DNA from: Vespa crabro
Lineage: Eukaryota > Arthropoda > Insecta > Hymenoptera > Vespidae
NCBI RefSeq assembly: GCF_910589235.1
Contig: NC_060969.1
Span: 1,342,001-1,406,000, forward strand
Reading direction: 5' to 3'
DNA: 64,000 nucleotides
Below are positions 37,703-50,974 of the stretch, one piece after another. Within the stretch, counting starts at the first letter, position 1. Every line of letters starts with the position of its first letter. The translations under genes were made by a program, and so were the position numbers. The notes under the pieces are model-generated. The model made no database searches, was not told where the DNA came from, and saw only the letters and a list, made by a program, of their open reading frames with translations.

Positions 37703-39643
37703 CTTTTTGTATTATGAAATTTTTAAATATTTTATTAACATCATATGACGAGATACATGACTCGTTCAGTATTAATGAAATGAATGTATTTATTAAAGGT
37801 ATAAATGTAATTTTATCTTATAATCTTATTCATTTTTCTGGACACAGTAAAAACATTAATGTTTCCAGGAAAATATATATTAAATATTATACAATCGTTC
37901 TTGATTTATTTTTTATTTTTTATTATTTTTAAATTTAATAGCTTCCCTTATAATCTCTCTTTCTAAATCTTTATACTATTCACTACTATCACATACCTAA
38001 TAAAATCCCAAGCAAATATACATATACCACATAAAATTTGTAGATACTGCACGAAGCATGTATTATCATGTTTGTTTCAATAAAAGAGAGACGAGTGTTT
38101 TATAAATTATATGTATATATGCAGTACATATATAGTTATTGAATAAATTATAAAAAAATTAATTCTTAACAAAATATAGAATACATAATAATCGATTCCA
38201 AAGCGTCGATAACACAAAAGTCACTCATAAAAAAAGATGATACGCGATGCCTATTCATACTAAATTTTAACTTCTGGGTAAGTAGTTGTACACGTGTGTA
38301 CAGGTGAGAGAGTGGTAGGATTGAGCGGATGAATGCTTGTGTGGTGTCGCAGGTGCAGCATCAGCCCCATTGTCACCAGCACTGGCTGGAGTCTCTGCCA
38401 TGCTTCTTCTCTCTCTGTGCTTTGTGTTCGTGGCCATCTGAGCCCCTCATGAAGCTTCCGACGATCCGGCATGTTATGATCTCCCTTATCACGTGAGTTC
38501 TCTCACAGTATTGCACATCATACCACATGAAATTCTTGAAGTGATTGATGTGTTTCCAATAAAAACGGCTTTCCTTACAGCAATTGCTGAGTCATTGTTT
38601 TTTGGTAGACAAGTTTTGTAAACATTATGCAGTATTAATAACATTAAAAACATTAACGACTGTTAGTATTGGTCATTGATATCAACGAATATGAAATATT
38701 TATTAGGATACTAAACTTAAACAAATTTTTTTTTTTGCTAATCGTACTACCCATATTAATTTTTCAAACCTGTTTTACAGGAAATATTATATGGTGTCAT
38801 TTACTTGTTGTAAGAAAAATACAATAATTTTTGATCACTACAACAACATAAAATCGGCAATTTCTACAATACATAATTTCTTTAAATATTAAAATTATAT
38901 GTGGTAACACTGAAATCAAAAAGCATGCAGGATGCTATTTATTATATCCCTCTTAATCATATAAATGCATGTGTTTTCATATTCTTTTTGTGAGTCTTGC
39001 AAAATACTTCCTGAATTGTATTGTTGACCTCTTTCTCTTGTAGTTTCCATCAATAACCTTTGAAGTTTGCAAATAAAAATTTATGATCATCTATATTGAC
39101 ACCAAAACCCTTCTAAAAACTCTAGCACTATAGAAATTGTAATGAATTCTATTTGTTAGATGTATTGTGATCAACAATTTTATTGTGTTTAGGTGCTTCA
39201 ATGATATAAAAAAAAACAAAGTTTGTACATATTGATAAGATGTACATAGATATTTCATGTGAGCTTTAAGAAAGTACTGGATTATATATATAACAATACA
39301 CAGTCAAACAGACTTTATTCATAAATTTACAGGTGCTGCTATGGTACCAACAGATAGCTATCTCATCCCAGCAGTATCTGCTGCAGCTTCTATTTTAGTT
39401 GTTCTGTTTGTATGCCTGCTATGTCACAAACTTAAAAGACCTATTCAAGAAGTTCACATTGATGATCTACATCAACGTGTAGAAGAACGTCATCACTGCT
39501 ATCACCATCATACTCTTCTGCAACATCACCAAGATCATATTCATGAATTTAATCAATATCAACTTGAACAACCAAGCCCACCTAGTGACAGTGACGCTGA
39601 ACAAGTATGCGGTGATGAAACAAGTAGTCCAGATAGTGTGTGA
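33338..39643 (+). CDS. LEV-10-like five-CUB, LDLa transmembrane protein
   Basis: Join: 33338-33431, 33798-33890, 34134-34311, [34394-34420], 34566-34777, 34872-35079, 35153-35361, 35448-35679, 35774-35959, 36051-36296, 36391-36611, 36672-36854, 36935-37064, 37146-37330, 39333-39643. All phases agree; 904 aa with the 27-nt exon. A signal peptide (run of L near 20-26) and a Pro-rich linker come first. Five CUB domains start near C64, C215, C356, C498 and C637; an LDLa module spans 766-802 (CPNQFLC...DDSSDEENC); a TM follows at about 812-832, then a His-rich tail ending DSV, a possible class III PDZ ligand. Five CUB + LDLa + TM is the layout of C. elegans LEV-10, which clusters acetylcholine receptors at neuromuscular junctions; Neto proteins have only two CUBs. 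Start: ATG 33338 heads the signal peptide; ATG 33305 lies before the acceptor. Orthology is inferred from architecture. Confidence 0.88.
33433..33535. repeat. TTA trinucleotide microsatellite beside a donor site
   Basis: About 100 nt of nearly pure TTA units starts a few bases after the donor of the first coding exon of the LEV-10-like gene. Long Ile- or Tyr-only frames here are artefacts. Confidence 0.9.
34394..34420 (+). other. 27-nt microexon in CUB domain 1
   Basis: An acceptor (CTGCCTATAG) and donor (CTGC/GTGAGT) flank 27 nt, phase 2 in and out. Inclusion inserts nine residues (GSAVGELPA) between GTPPA and CSHEYMD, in front of the CUB1 strand that carries the conserved CxxxYxDI motif. 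Skipping restores the same frame, so both forms are coding. Confidence 0.75.
38353..38441 (+). other. Alternative last exon giving a different membrane anchor
   Basis: An acceptor (GTGTCGCAG) at 38352 opens a phase-1 frame that fits exon 37146-37330. It completes the sixth LDLa cysteine codon (T/GT) and then reads AASAPLSP followed by a hydrophobic end, AGVSAMLLLSLCFVFVAI, and TGA at 38439-38441. The protein is about 830 aa with no cytoplasmic tail. Small residues before a C-terminal hydrophobic run are the pattern of a GPI-attachment signal. The exon aligns with 39333-39643 from its first codons (CAA in both), suggesting exon duplication. The frame stays open past the TGA (see findings). Confidence 0.65.
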
Positions 39644-40554
39644 CCGTGGCCACTTGCAGCGTGGTTACAATTCTGGAATTCCTTGTACTTCTCCACGTTG
39701 CTTCCCAGACTCTTTCTAATGTGTAACTAGTTGTTATTGTTGTTACTGTTGTTGCCTGATGGGAGCAACTTACACAGTGTCATCAGCACTCACTATTACA
39801 TATGTCAACACGTTCCTTTTAGATTCAAGTGAGACAAGAAACTGATGTAGATGAGTCTATCGATCAATTCAAATACGATCGCTTTTACATCTTATTTGTA
39901 CAGAATATATTATTTTTAATTCAAAACATAAATTTACTATGTTTCAGAATATAAATTTTATCAGCAATACTTACGTGTGCTATATTCATTACACTATGCT
40001 ATCATAATATTACTAGTTATACTAATGCTGCTATTTCATAAAATATATAATTTGCATGTAATATATTTTGTACAAGTACAAGTAGGCAATGTCTTTTTAC
40101 TAATGTGAATAATAATATTGCAAAGTAAACTTTTTTGTACAATCTATTGAAAATGGTCTTCATGTATCTGGTAATATATATAAATAACTGTCTCCTATCA
40201 TTATTCATGATTAAATAAGGTACATTTTCTTTTTCAATTGTTAATATATGAAAAAAATATCAAATTATACATACACACCCACACATCATGTAATATAAAG
40301 ATTTTTAATTTCTTGTTTTCATTATGTGGAAAAATTAAAATCAATTGGTTAATGAGTTTAATAAATAATATTATAATGCGAGACATAATTAATTTTATAA
40401 TAGTTTTGCTAAATACTCATAACAAGCATTAGTACATGTAATACTGAAAATCAATGAATTAGAAATACTTTCTATTGTTACTTCAGCACACATTATACTA
40501 TAATTTACAACTACTTTTAACTGCCAATTTACTTATATTATTTAACTCTCAAAA

Positions 40555-40590
<36 letters not shown>

Positions 40591-43500
40591 TTATTTATTT
40601 ATAGATTTTATATTACAAACAATTTGCAAATCTTTTCAATTATATATTTAAGAAAACTACTAAGAGAATTTTAATATATATTTCACAGTAAATGCTGCCA
40701 TGGGAGCTAAAACAAAGTATATTCTAAACTATCTTAAATAAATTTCAAGGTACATCTTATAAGAGGATGTAAACTAGCAAACAAGGATATATGCAAAAGA
40801 AGGAAGGTCAAGTATATATATATATAATATATATTTGATAATGTTAATTAACATATTCCAGATTTCTTGAAATAAAATCTTATATACATTGTGTACTACA
40901 TTCCAAAATCTATTAAAAGCATTTTTTCATGTTTTGTAGAGCATTGAAACAAACAATAGTACAGAATTGTGAGACTTTGTAATATTGAACCGCCGTGTTC
41001 AATTTCTTTAAATATGCGGAAAAAATTATGTGATATACATAATAGGTAATTATATATGTATGTGTACATGTACATAGTGCAGTTTAAAAATGATGTTTAT
41101 TTCAATACACACTAAACATTACCGAAAAATTATAAGCGTTTTGTATTGCGCTTCTGGCTATTAAAGAGTTATTGTATACGTTTATAATTTCTACAATCTT
41201 TTTAAATATATTGACTGCACGAAGTTACTAATTAGAGATATTTTAGTAATATCATATACAATTCATTTAAATATAATCCGCAGATCTATCATCTATAAAG
41301 TCTTTTGATCTCTATTAGAGAAATATTTAATGTGCAAACTTTATAAAAATGCAAACTTTTGTTCGAACTATATTATAAATATTAAATGCAACCATCAGCA
41401 TTTTTATTGTGAGAGAAAAATAATAATTTTGCATCTATTAGCAATATTGTTTCTGTATAAATCAACACAATGTATATACATATAATTTATGTAATTGAAA
41501 ATGACATATTAAAAAGCAATTTGGATAATATACTACTACTTTAAAATTATATATAATACATATAGGTGTATAGTATAGATATTTTAGTAATATCAAAGAA
41601 TTACTATATAATAGTGTATGTCTAATGCTATATTTGTAAGTATGAAATTTGCTATATAAGCAAGGCATATTAATTAGAAATACTTAGATTAGCTTAGGTA
41701 TAATACATATGGTATTATCCAAGTATGGTACAATCTAAGCATGTATTAACATATATGAGAAATTTTTCTCAGAATATCAAAAATTCTGGTTATCTATTTA
41801 AAACAGATTTGAAACAAATTTTAAATCAGAATTCCAAATGAGCACATTATTATAGAACATCCAAAAGGCAAGTATAGACATTTTGGTAAGAAAATCAATA
41901 TATGTTTTGTAACAAAAGCAAAATTATATACACCTGCACTGAGTATAATAGGACCATATATATAAAGAATATCATATTTGTAAAAAAAAGAAAATTGTTT
42001 CAGTGGATTTAGTAAACTTATGTATTCTCAATTATTATCAATACATTGCATTTTATTTTGTTGTTACTTGAAAATAATCGTTTTAACATGTTGTTTTATT
42101 ATAAAACTATTTGATTTAATCTGTAATATTTATTTAATTGAAATATTTATATTTATTGTCCAAAGTATTTAAAAAAAATGTAATTTTTTTTTTTTTATTA
42201 CATTTTATTTAATTAATTTCTACAATAAATAAGATTTATTGTGTTTATCTACTTTTATTTATTATAAGTTGAATCCATTGAAAAATTAGTTATTTGGAAA
42301 AATTGATATAACTTACATCTATATTAAACATAATGATTCATAATATATAGAATGCATTTTAAAAGACCAAAGAAGTGTGTTAGCTATTGGAATAGTATTT
42401 TTTGGCCAATTTTGGTCTTTATTATACTCATTAAATTAAATAAAATATAATTATAATTAAAACATGAATATATGCTATGAAAGATTAACTGCTGTAAAAA
42501 TCAATATAAAATTGCTATAGAAGCAAGGACCAATATTAGCCAATAAATATAATCCAAATATTGATATTTAAAATAGGAATTAACAGAATAAGCATATATA
42601 CTGAAAAATATGTTCACTACAATATGAGAAGTTTAAGTTAAATAAAATGTGTAATCATATTTTATGAAAAAATGTAATGCAAACATTTTGCATTTATGAA
42701 TATATTCTTTTTGTAGTTATAGTTACATTATAACTATAACAGCTTATTCATAAACATGATAAAATTGATGATTCACAAAAGTTATATTTTAATATTTCTT
42801 ATTGTTATATCTTTAAAAAAGTATATTTGTTTTTTAGGAAAATATTTTTTTTTTAAAGATTTTTTAAACACGTTATAATTTCTACAATTAATAATAACTC
42901 TATTTTAAACATATAACTCTTCGATGATGTAATATTGTTTACTATAAAAATGATAAAACTCATGATGCATAGTAGTTTATAAATTAGCAATAATTCTAAA
43001 TATTCTTTTGTTAATTATGCTAGCTGGTTTAGCATATTTATAGAGTAAAATTCACTCTTGCGTTTCGTAAATCGATTTCATGATAAGACTATAATTTCTT
43101 TTTTTTTTTTTTCCATTATTTCTCGGTATAAAATACTACTATTCTACTACTTTTATAATCACTTTGTTTATTTAATACAAACACCACATACAATTATCCT
43201 TACTGGGAAGATATATAGATGATAAGTGTAATATTTTTTTTTATATATATATAACATAATTTTTTTATTAAGTATATTAACACATGTTACTTCGTGTACC
43301 AAATCGGACACGTTAAAAAAAACTATTTAAGGAGTATTTTTTACTCCACATAAATCCAGTTTTTATAAAAATAAGTATCAAAGGCAAGTAAATGCATAAT
43401 ACCATCCTCCATTAATATTATATAAGATAATTAATTTAATGCAATATTATATGAAAACTTATAAACTATAATGGAATGTTACTTGATAAGAATAATATCA

Positions 43501-45964
43501 CTTTTGAAGAAACGACTATTAATAATTGTACCGTAATATATGTAACAAATGTGTATAAGTAGTAAAATTAGCATTTAAATTGTTAACCAATCTAGAAATA
43601 ATAACACACAAATTGTCAATGTTGTGTCTACGGTATGAGTCCTCAACAATGAAAATACATTTGTTTAATAAAACAATTTTATATTTTTTTTACATCCCAC
43701 ATAGCCGCGTTTAATATTAAATTAAAAAATTTATCATGATAAAGTAGGACTTGGAAAACTAGAAAGGAAAGAATTTGTTGTATTCAAAAATTTTTTTTTT
43801 ATTATACAAAATTCCAAAATTTGGCAAAAATACAAAAGGAATATTATACTTTCTGATTAAAATGTTAACATTATATGTTGCTCCAAAAGTAAGTTTACTT
43901 TTGCTTTTGGTTATATTTTTTTTCTAAAGCATTATATTAATTTATCAAATAGAGTTTAAGAATTACAGTGAATCTGAGATATCTATTGGTCTAATTGGAT
44001 ATCTAATATAAAAATGTGTTATATTAAAATATTATGTTTATGTACACATATAATAGTTATATATCTAATGTAATAATATAAAAAAGCAGCTCTAGTATGT
44101 ACAATGCATTATCTACATTCATATTTATTTTATATTATTTAAATAAAATATACTATTGTATTTGCTATTAAATATGAGATTATAAGATATGTTAGGAAAT
44201 AGTTGTCAAGATATATATTTTGAAAATATCCTTTCAAATATTGATAAAGCTATTTTTATGCATTAAAATTATAAGCGCATTGAACACTATAACAAAAAAT
44301 AGCACCAAATAATTAAATTGATATTATTGGTATACTACATTTTCCAATTTACAAAATAATTATACATTTCTGTTTGTAATTCTAAATAATCTTCTAGTTG
44401 TTTTACAAACGTTTTAGCAAGTAAATAAAAAATCAGTTTGTCTTATACATTAATCTTATAAAATGTTGAAAATTGATTTTGCTTACTTTGTATATCTGTA
44501 TGTGTATTATATAATATGTATTATACTATATGTAGTATAAAGATAGATATATATTGTTTCTATTGTTATTACGAAACTAGTCTCTGTGTAAAACTTAAAA
44601 CTATTGCATTCAGTAATGTTGATAGTACCCAAAGCTTTATAAGAATTATTCATAATATTTAATTCATACTATATAATATATAATATATAATATATAATAT
44701 ATATGATATATATTATAGTATTATATAATAATCAAATTATAGTATTGCACATAAATTTATCTTTACAGAAAAAACATTCAAATTACATTCTTATTATGAA
44801 AGATAACTACATTATTAAATGGAACTGTATAAAACAAATTATAATGTGAAATTATTACTACATATAATAAAAATAATATATGATTATATAACACAAAGAC
44901 AACTGAATTTTTTAGTTTACAAGTATTTAAAATCAATACTTATAATAAATAAACAATGTATGTATTTTACCTATATTTACATTCTATAATATAAGACCAT
45001 ACATACATTTTAATCAAATTACAAAATTATAAATGTATAATAAATTAATATCTTTTGACTCTAAAATTCTCTGGCAATGAAGTCTTTTTTCTTATATTTG
45101 TTTATTTAAATCTACATGTTATAGGACTCGTCAAAATATTAATGTATATATTGTGCATATATTAAAAACAAAAAAAATGAATTTGTTTTATCAAAATTAA
45201 TATATAATAAATAAATAATTGTTTATAATTTAATATTAACTTAGTAAATAAAAATAAAATTAATATTTACAATACGTGGCAGTAAATTATTATGTGAAGC
45301 TATGAGAGTACTATTACATTAGACTAAAGAATAGGATACATTTTTGTGACCTGGTTGTTTGTGACATGTAAATAAAAATAAATATATTCTCTATAGAAAG
45401 TAGTCAATACAACAAGGCACAGCATGCACCATTCACAGAAGAAATAATAATTTTGTTATTTAATAATGTTTATGTGACATCTGTTAATTTTAATCCATAA
45501 ATTTCCAACTATATGTAATCCATAGCACACTTCATATGCGCTGGTCAATTCTTTATGCAACCACATAAATGGCATTTTATTATTGGTAACTTTATAGTCT
45601 TTTATCTTACCGTTGAAACATGCTACCAATTAAAATAATTAAACATAATATTAAGTCAGATTTTACTTGTACATTACTCTCACTGTTTGTCTCTATCAGT
45701 CTTACCCTCCTTATTTTGTAACATTTTCTTAACACATTTAAACATCAGCACAAAATGGTTTCATACTAAATACAAATAGTACTAAATTGTCTGTTTATAG
45801 CTTTGAAGCCAAGATGATAAAATGTATTTCATAAAAATAAAAAGTTTACTCAGTAACTTCACCTGCGAAAGCTTCATGCTGCATTAAACAAACCTCATCA
45901 ATATCAGCTACTACACATAGTTATTTATATATATATATATATATATACATACATACATATATAT

Positions 45965-45996
<32 letters not shown>

Positions 45997-46014
45997 CTAT
46001 ATATAAAAGGTACA
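39644..46014. other. Convergent intergenic region, AT-rich
   Basis: Holds the 3'UTRs of the LEV-10-like gene (from the left) and the tyrosine-rich gene (from the right). Candidate plus-strand AATAAA sites occur near 40360 and 40872. I see no coding exon or RNA gene. A 10-bp inverted repeat with a 5-nt loop (GTTATAGTTA / TAACTATAAC) is at 42716-42740. TA runs lie at about 40557-40586 and 45921-46000. Confidence 0.6.
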
Positions 46015-49000
46015 CTATACCTGAACATACTGTTCATCGTCTGTATCCCCATTACTGCATTGTTCCAAGTTATTACTTGGATTTATCTTTTCATAGTCTG
46101 AGTTAAATATACTATTATTATCTTTAATTTTTTCATATCCATCAATATTTGTTTCAGGTTTATAATTATTTACCTGTTCATATGGTGGTTCTTCAGATGC
46201 AGCAACACTCATGTATCTTACACTTTCGTAATTTGGATCTCCATGACTTACAGATTCATAATTTGGATCTGTATCACTATCACCAGGACGGCATACTGAA
46301 GCATAATTCGGTTCTCCCGAATCATGAGGCATGCTCTCATAATTTGGCTCGGAATCTGTATCTTGATCTAGATCAATTCGTCTTCGTAACCTAACTTTTT
46401 CATATCCTGGATCCTCACTACTTGCGTTACTAACTTGTCTGTGTTTATAAGGTGTAGGATATGTCAATAATAAATCAGGACCGTTACGTACTGATGCTGA
46501 TGTACTTTGATAATCATTATTTCTTAAAGATTGAAGATGTGGTATTTCGTAATTAGAATCACAAACAGGAAAACTTCGGGCAGCTAAATTTCTTTTGGAA
46601 TTCACAGATTCATAACCATGATTAATATCTTGATTTAATAAATTTGTATCTCCATCAGACATTCTAGATAATTTTAAACAATTATTTTCCATTTCAGTGT
46701 GAATATTAATAACAGTATTTGCTGGTATGGTGTAATGAATAGTATCATGTTCTTCTTTTTGTATTTCTACTGAATCATGACTAGACCATGATGCTCTACT
46801 AATTTCTATGAGACTAAGTTTTCTATTTGAAGGTGTTACTTCTGGATGTAAAATGTTAGAACTCATAGGACTGTCACTTTGCTCTTCAGCATCTCTTTTC
46901 TTTTTCATGACTTTAGCATACATATCTTCTAGAGATTTTCCAGTTGATAAATTAGGTCTTATGCGTTCATCATTTTTTGCTCTTTTATCGACAGCCGCAT
47001 ATGCATCTGAAACTGCTTCTGGTGGGGGAGGTAATGGTGAATTTGCTTGACGTTTTTCTGGTTTTGGAGAACCTGGGTTTATGATAGAACTATTGGCACT
47101 TGATGATGATGCTAAAGAAAAAAAAATATATATATATATGTAATATCTCTCTTAGTTTAGTTAGATTACAAAAGTTCATAAAGAATCATCTATAGGGAAA
47201 TTGTGATACAAAATTACCCACCTTGTCTTGAATGAGCATGAGCAACATGACGTAAACTATCAACACTTGGTGGTTGTGGAGCAGTATGTGTCTCTTCAGA
47301 ACGCAATAATTGTTGATTAAATGAATTTTGATCACTATGTATAATTCTATTTGCTTCTAATATTGTAGGTTGAATTTGGGCGTATGTTTCACTGCCACTA
47401 GTGTAAATTTTTTCTTGTTCATCAATAGCTGCATACATTTCATCTGTTGCAATATTATAATAATATAATAAATAAATAAAATAATAATTATATTCTTTGG
47501 ATTTCAATTAATAAAGAGAGTCAAATGATAAATATATTTTAAGAATACCTGAATCATCTGATACAGTTGCATAATGAGGATCAACAGGTAAACGTGTTGG
47601 TTGATTTTGTTGATAAGCTGCTTTTGTTTGTGCTAATATATTAGCTAAGGGTTCTCGTACACTTATACTTGTATATCCTTCTATGTAAATAAAATTAGAA
47701 AATAATTTAAAATCACTATGTACTATAGATCCCTTATTAGAGCTTAGTATTTAATAAACTTACTAGAATCCTGAGAATCACCACTAAAATGTTGTGATGT
47801 ACTATGTTGCGATGGTTGTGGTGGATGAAGAAGTAACATAGCAAGAGGTGGTGTCATATATGGTAAATCTTGATTAGCTTGTACACCTCCAGAAATAGCA
47901 TTTGCAGCTTGTATATCGTTAGAGTTCTCAGCACTTAGGAGTGAATTATAAGATGATGATTTCCGAGTTCTTGGAGGTGCTACTGGATTTCCATTTGTAT
48001 GACTTGATGATGTTGATGGTTTATCAACATTAGTCACTTGAGTACTGCTATTCCTATAATATTTACAATAGATTCAAATTCTACTATATAATTTAATTCA
48101 AGGTAATTAAAAAATAAATTTAATATGTTTATTTTACCTATGTGATTGATCAGCTTCAGATTTCTGAATACTTTGAAGTTGAGCATACGGATGTTCATCT
48201 AAAGTAGATATAAGTATTAAAATTGATAATTAAAAAGATAAACTAATTCATATTGGTATTATTATTGTATGTATTATTTATCTATATATACCATTTTTAG
48301 ATGTAGATGGTGTAAATCTTGTAAGTTGATATGTTGAGTTATCTTGAACTAAAGAAACTTGTTGAGAAAGGCATTGTGTTTCTCTTTCAGATTGTTGCTC
48401 TTCTGTCAGAGTATCGAGACAAAATTTAATAAATGTCATTATAAAAATAGGAAATCTATCTCAAAAAAAATCTTGTATAATTTTATATATACCTGTATCC
48501 TGAACTGTAGCATACAATTCAGAATTTATTTCACTAGTTTCATAAATATCTTGAGATACGGATTCTGTAGCAACTTCTCCTCTATTTTTATCTTTTGGTA
48601 TATCTGGTAAGCTTCTATTAGCTCCGCTTGTTCTATGAATATAATAAAAAAAAAAAAAAATAATATATATATATATATATTTTTTTTTGTTTTATTCATA
48701 TAAAATTAAGACATAAACCTTTTGCCATTATCTGTCGTATCTTGTGCTGGTAGAACTTGAGTAACTTCCACGGATGGTAATGTATTAAAATCATCATTTT
48801 CAGAATGATTAATTGTTACCATTCCACATAATCCAGGAAAGTCGTTTCTATATAAATATATGATTTTTTTAATGATTTAATCGAAATCGATATAAATCAG
48901 TGATATATAGAGAATTGAATACAATAAATTACTTTATACAAGAAAAATTGTCTTTAGCGTCATTGACATCTATATGATCATATAGACTTACTTAGTCTGA

Positions 49001-49113
49001 TTGCGTCGACAACTGCAGATACAAGCGGCAACAAGACCAAGAAATGATAGTAATGCTCCAACACAGACAACCCAGTAACACCAGGCATTTTCTTCAACTA
49101 AAGTTTCTATCAT
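46015..49113 (-). CDS. Single-pass tyrosine-rich adaptor-like protein (PAG/LAX/LAT-type layout)
   Basis: Complement join: 48992-49113, 48719-48847, 48493-48632, 48292-48402, 48138-48198, 47764-48053, 47549-47680, 47222-47443, 46015-47111. All nine exons agree in phase; 767 aa. The N-terminus is only about 10 residues (MIETLVEENA), then a TM (about 11-32) ending in cysteines 31, 33 and 35 (CICSC), likely palmitoylated. The rest is a disordered cytoplasmic tail rich in Ser, Asn and Gln with about 30 tyrosines, most as YxxV/I/L/M: YATV, YAQL, YTSI, YATV (321), YAAI (332), YAQI, YAAV (440), YAKV (467), a PNYES cluster (656-705), YEQV, YEKI twice and C-terminal YVQV. PLPPPP (about 428-433) may bind SH3 domains. 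This is the layout of vertebrate membrane adaptors such as PAG1. I recognise no named insect gene; homology versus convergence is open. ATG 49113 is the first Met after an in-frame TAG. Confidence 0.82.
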
Positions 49114-49908
49114 GTTATAAACTTCCTCCTGAATATAGCTTTGAACCTACATTAGCAAGACTATTACTATAGCCTTACTGTTAACATAACCTGAATACAC
49201 GTAGACACTCTATATAATTACTGTTCATTAATGATATATCAAGTCATTTTCAACAATTCTTTGATCAATTTATCGTTAAATAATAATTCAATCAAAAAAA
49301 AAACACAAAACGAATTATAATTCACACCACAGATAAATTTATTTCAAACGAAATCCGAAGAAGTCCAAGCAAACAACACAAATTAGATCCTAAATTATAT
49401 ATTCTAGTAGACACACACTATACATCACGTTCTCAATGCACTATCCACTTGCGGATAAAAAATTTGTTCATATTACTGTCATTTTTCAAATAACAATTAA
49501 TAGTTGTGTAAAATAAAATTAATTTAGGTCATTATAAAGTATTGATAATATTTTAAGCATTCTTTCTATAATTTATGTTATTATACACATTATAATTTTA
49601 TTAAATTTTTTGTTAAATTTGAGCAGAAAAAATAAGTCAATGTATGCCGATAAGTAATTATCGTTCTAAAAATGATACACATATATATATACACATGCAT
49701 ATATATGTATATGAGCTTTTATACATATGTATACATGATATGTATATATATATATATACACGAAAGTAAATGAAAAAGAAACGTAGACGATTTCCACGAC
49801 CGTTTCGTGTCTTTACGGAGATACGATTACCGGATAAACGAAAGTCATGCCACTCTTGCAAAATGCCGGCTATATATTGTCTATTAAGAGAGATAGAGAG
49901 AGATAGAT

Positions 49909-49952
<44 letters not shown>

Positions 49953-50913
49953 TGAATGATAGAGAGAGAGAAAGAGGGAAGGAGAAGGGGAAGAGAGAGA
50001 AGGGGAAATTCTAGTCGATGAAATACAGAATACTAAACTATATTTCTTGACCTTTCTCTATTTGTGTCTAATGCCGAATTCATTTCTTTAATTTGACATT
50101 GATGTCATATATATATATAGAAGATTCTTTGACAATGAAAAACAAATCACACTAATTCATCTATTGATATGAATAACAGGATGTAGTAAGTATATATAGC
50201 ATTACTTGATAACTGACTATAGTAGAGAAAGTATATGATTTGAACGATCCGTTTTGTTTTATTTTTGTTTATTTATTTGTTAACGAATATACTTCAAATA
50301 ATATATATACGTATATAAGGATATATATATATATCATTCCTGTATTTATATATAAATGGTTAGAATAGACAATAGATCAGTATTATTGAATATTCATTAT
50401 TCGTACATATTTATGTACAATAATATATATTGAAGATATTTGAGAGAAAGTTTGAAATTTTCCGCGTAAAAATGGCGTACATTTAAAAAATAGACGATCG
50501 AACAAATGCCAGATTTATCACAAGAAATAGTTATGTCAGAAATATTAATCCGGTTATTGATAAAATATCGTGGATGTAAAAAAAATTATACAAAAATTTA
50601 TCCGTTAATCTCTTTACAATAGTAAAAGTATCGCCGCATTGATACGAGATATACATTTACGATAACATCAAAACTGATTTATTGAGATAAATAACGATAT
50701 GTATCTTTTTTGATATATGTACATTTTTACAGACAAATTCATTATTAAAATATTAGACAAGGAAATATAAGTTTATGAATAGAATATGAATAAAAAAGAA
50801 GTATAATAGAAAAAAGTATTAATTAATGATAAAAATTAATTTCAGAATAAAAAATAGATTTGTATATAAAATATTTATTATATTATATTTATGGTGTTTA
50901 TATTTAAATAGTA

Positions 50914-50974
<61 letters not shown>

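Noticed and set aside
38260..38472. 70-codon minus-strand frame
   Set aside because: It is the antisense shadow of the alternative last exon on the plus strand, which has an acceptor, matching phase and a hydrophobic product.
42165..42205. Imperfect palindrome of AATGTAA / TTACATT around a poly-T run
   Set aside because: Low-complexity A/T sequence; such palindromes arise by chance at this composition.
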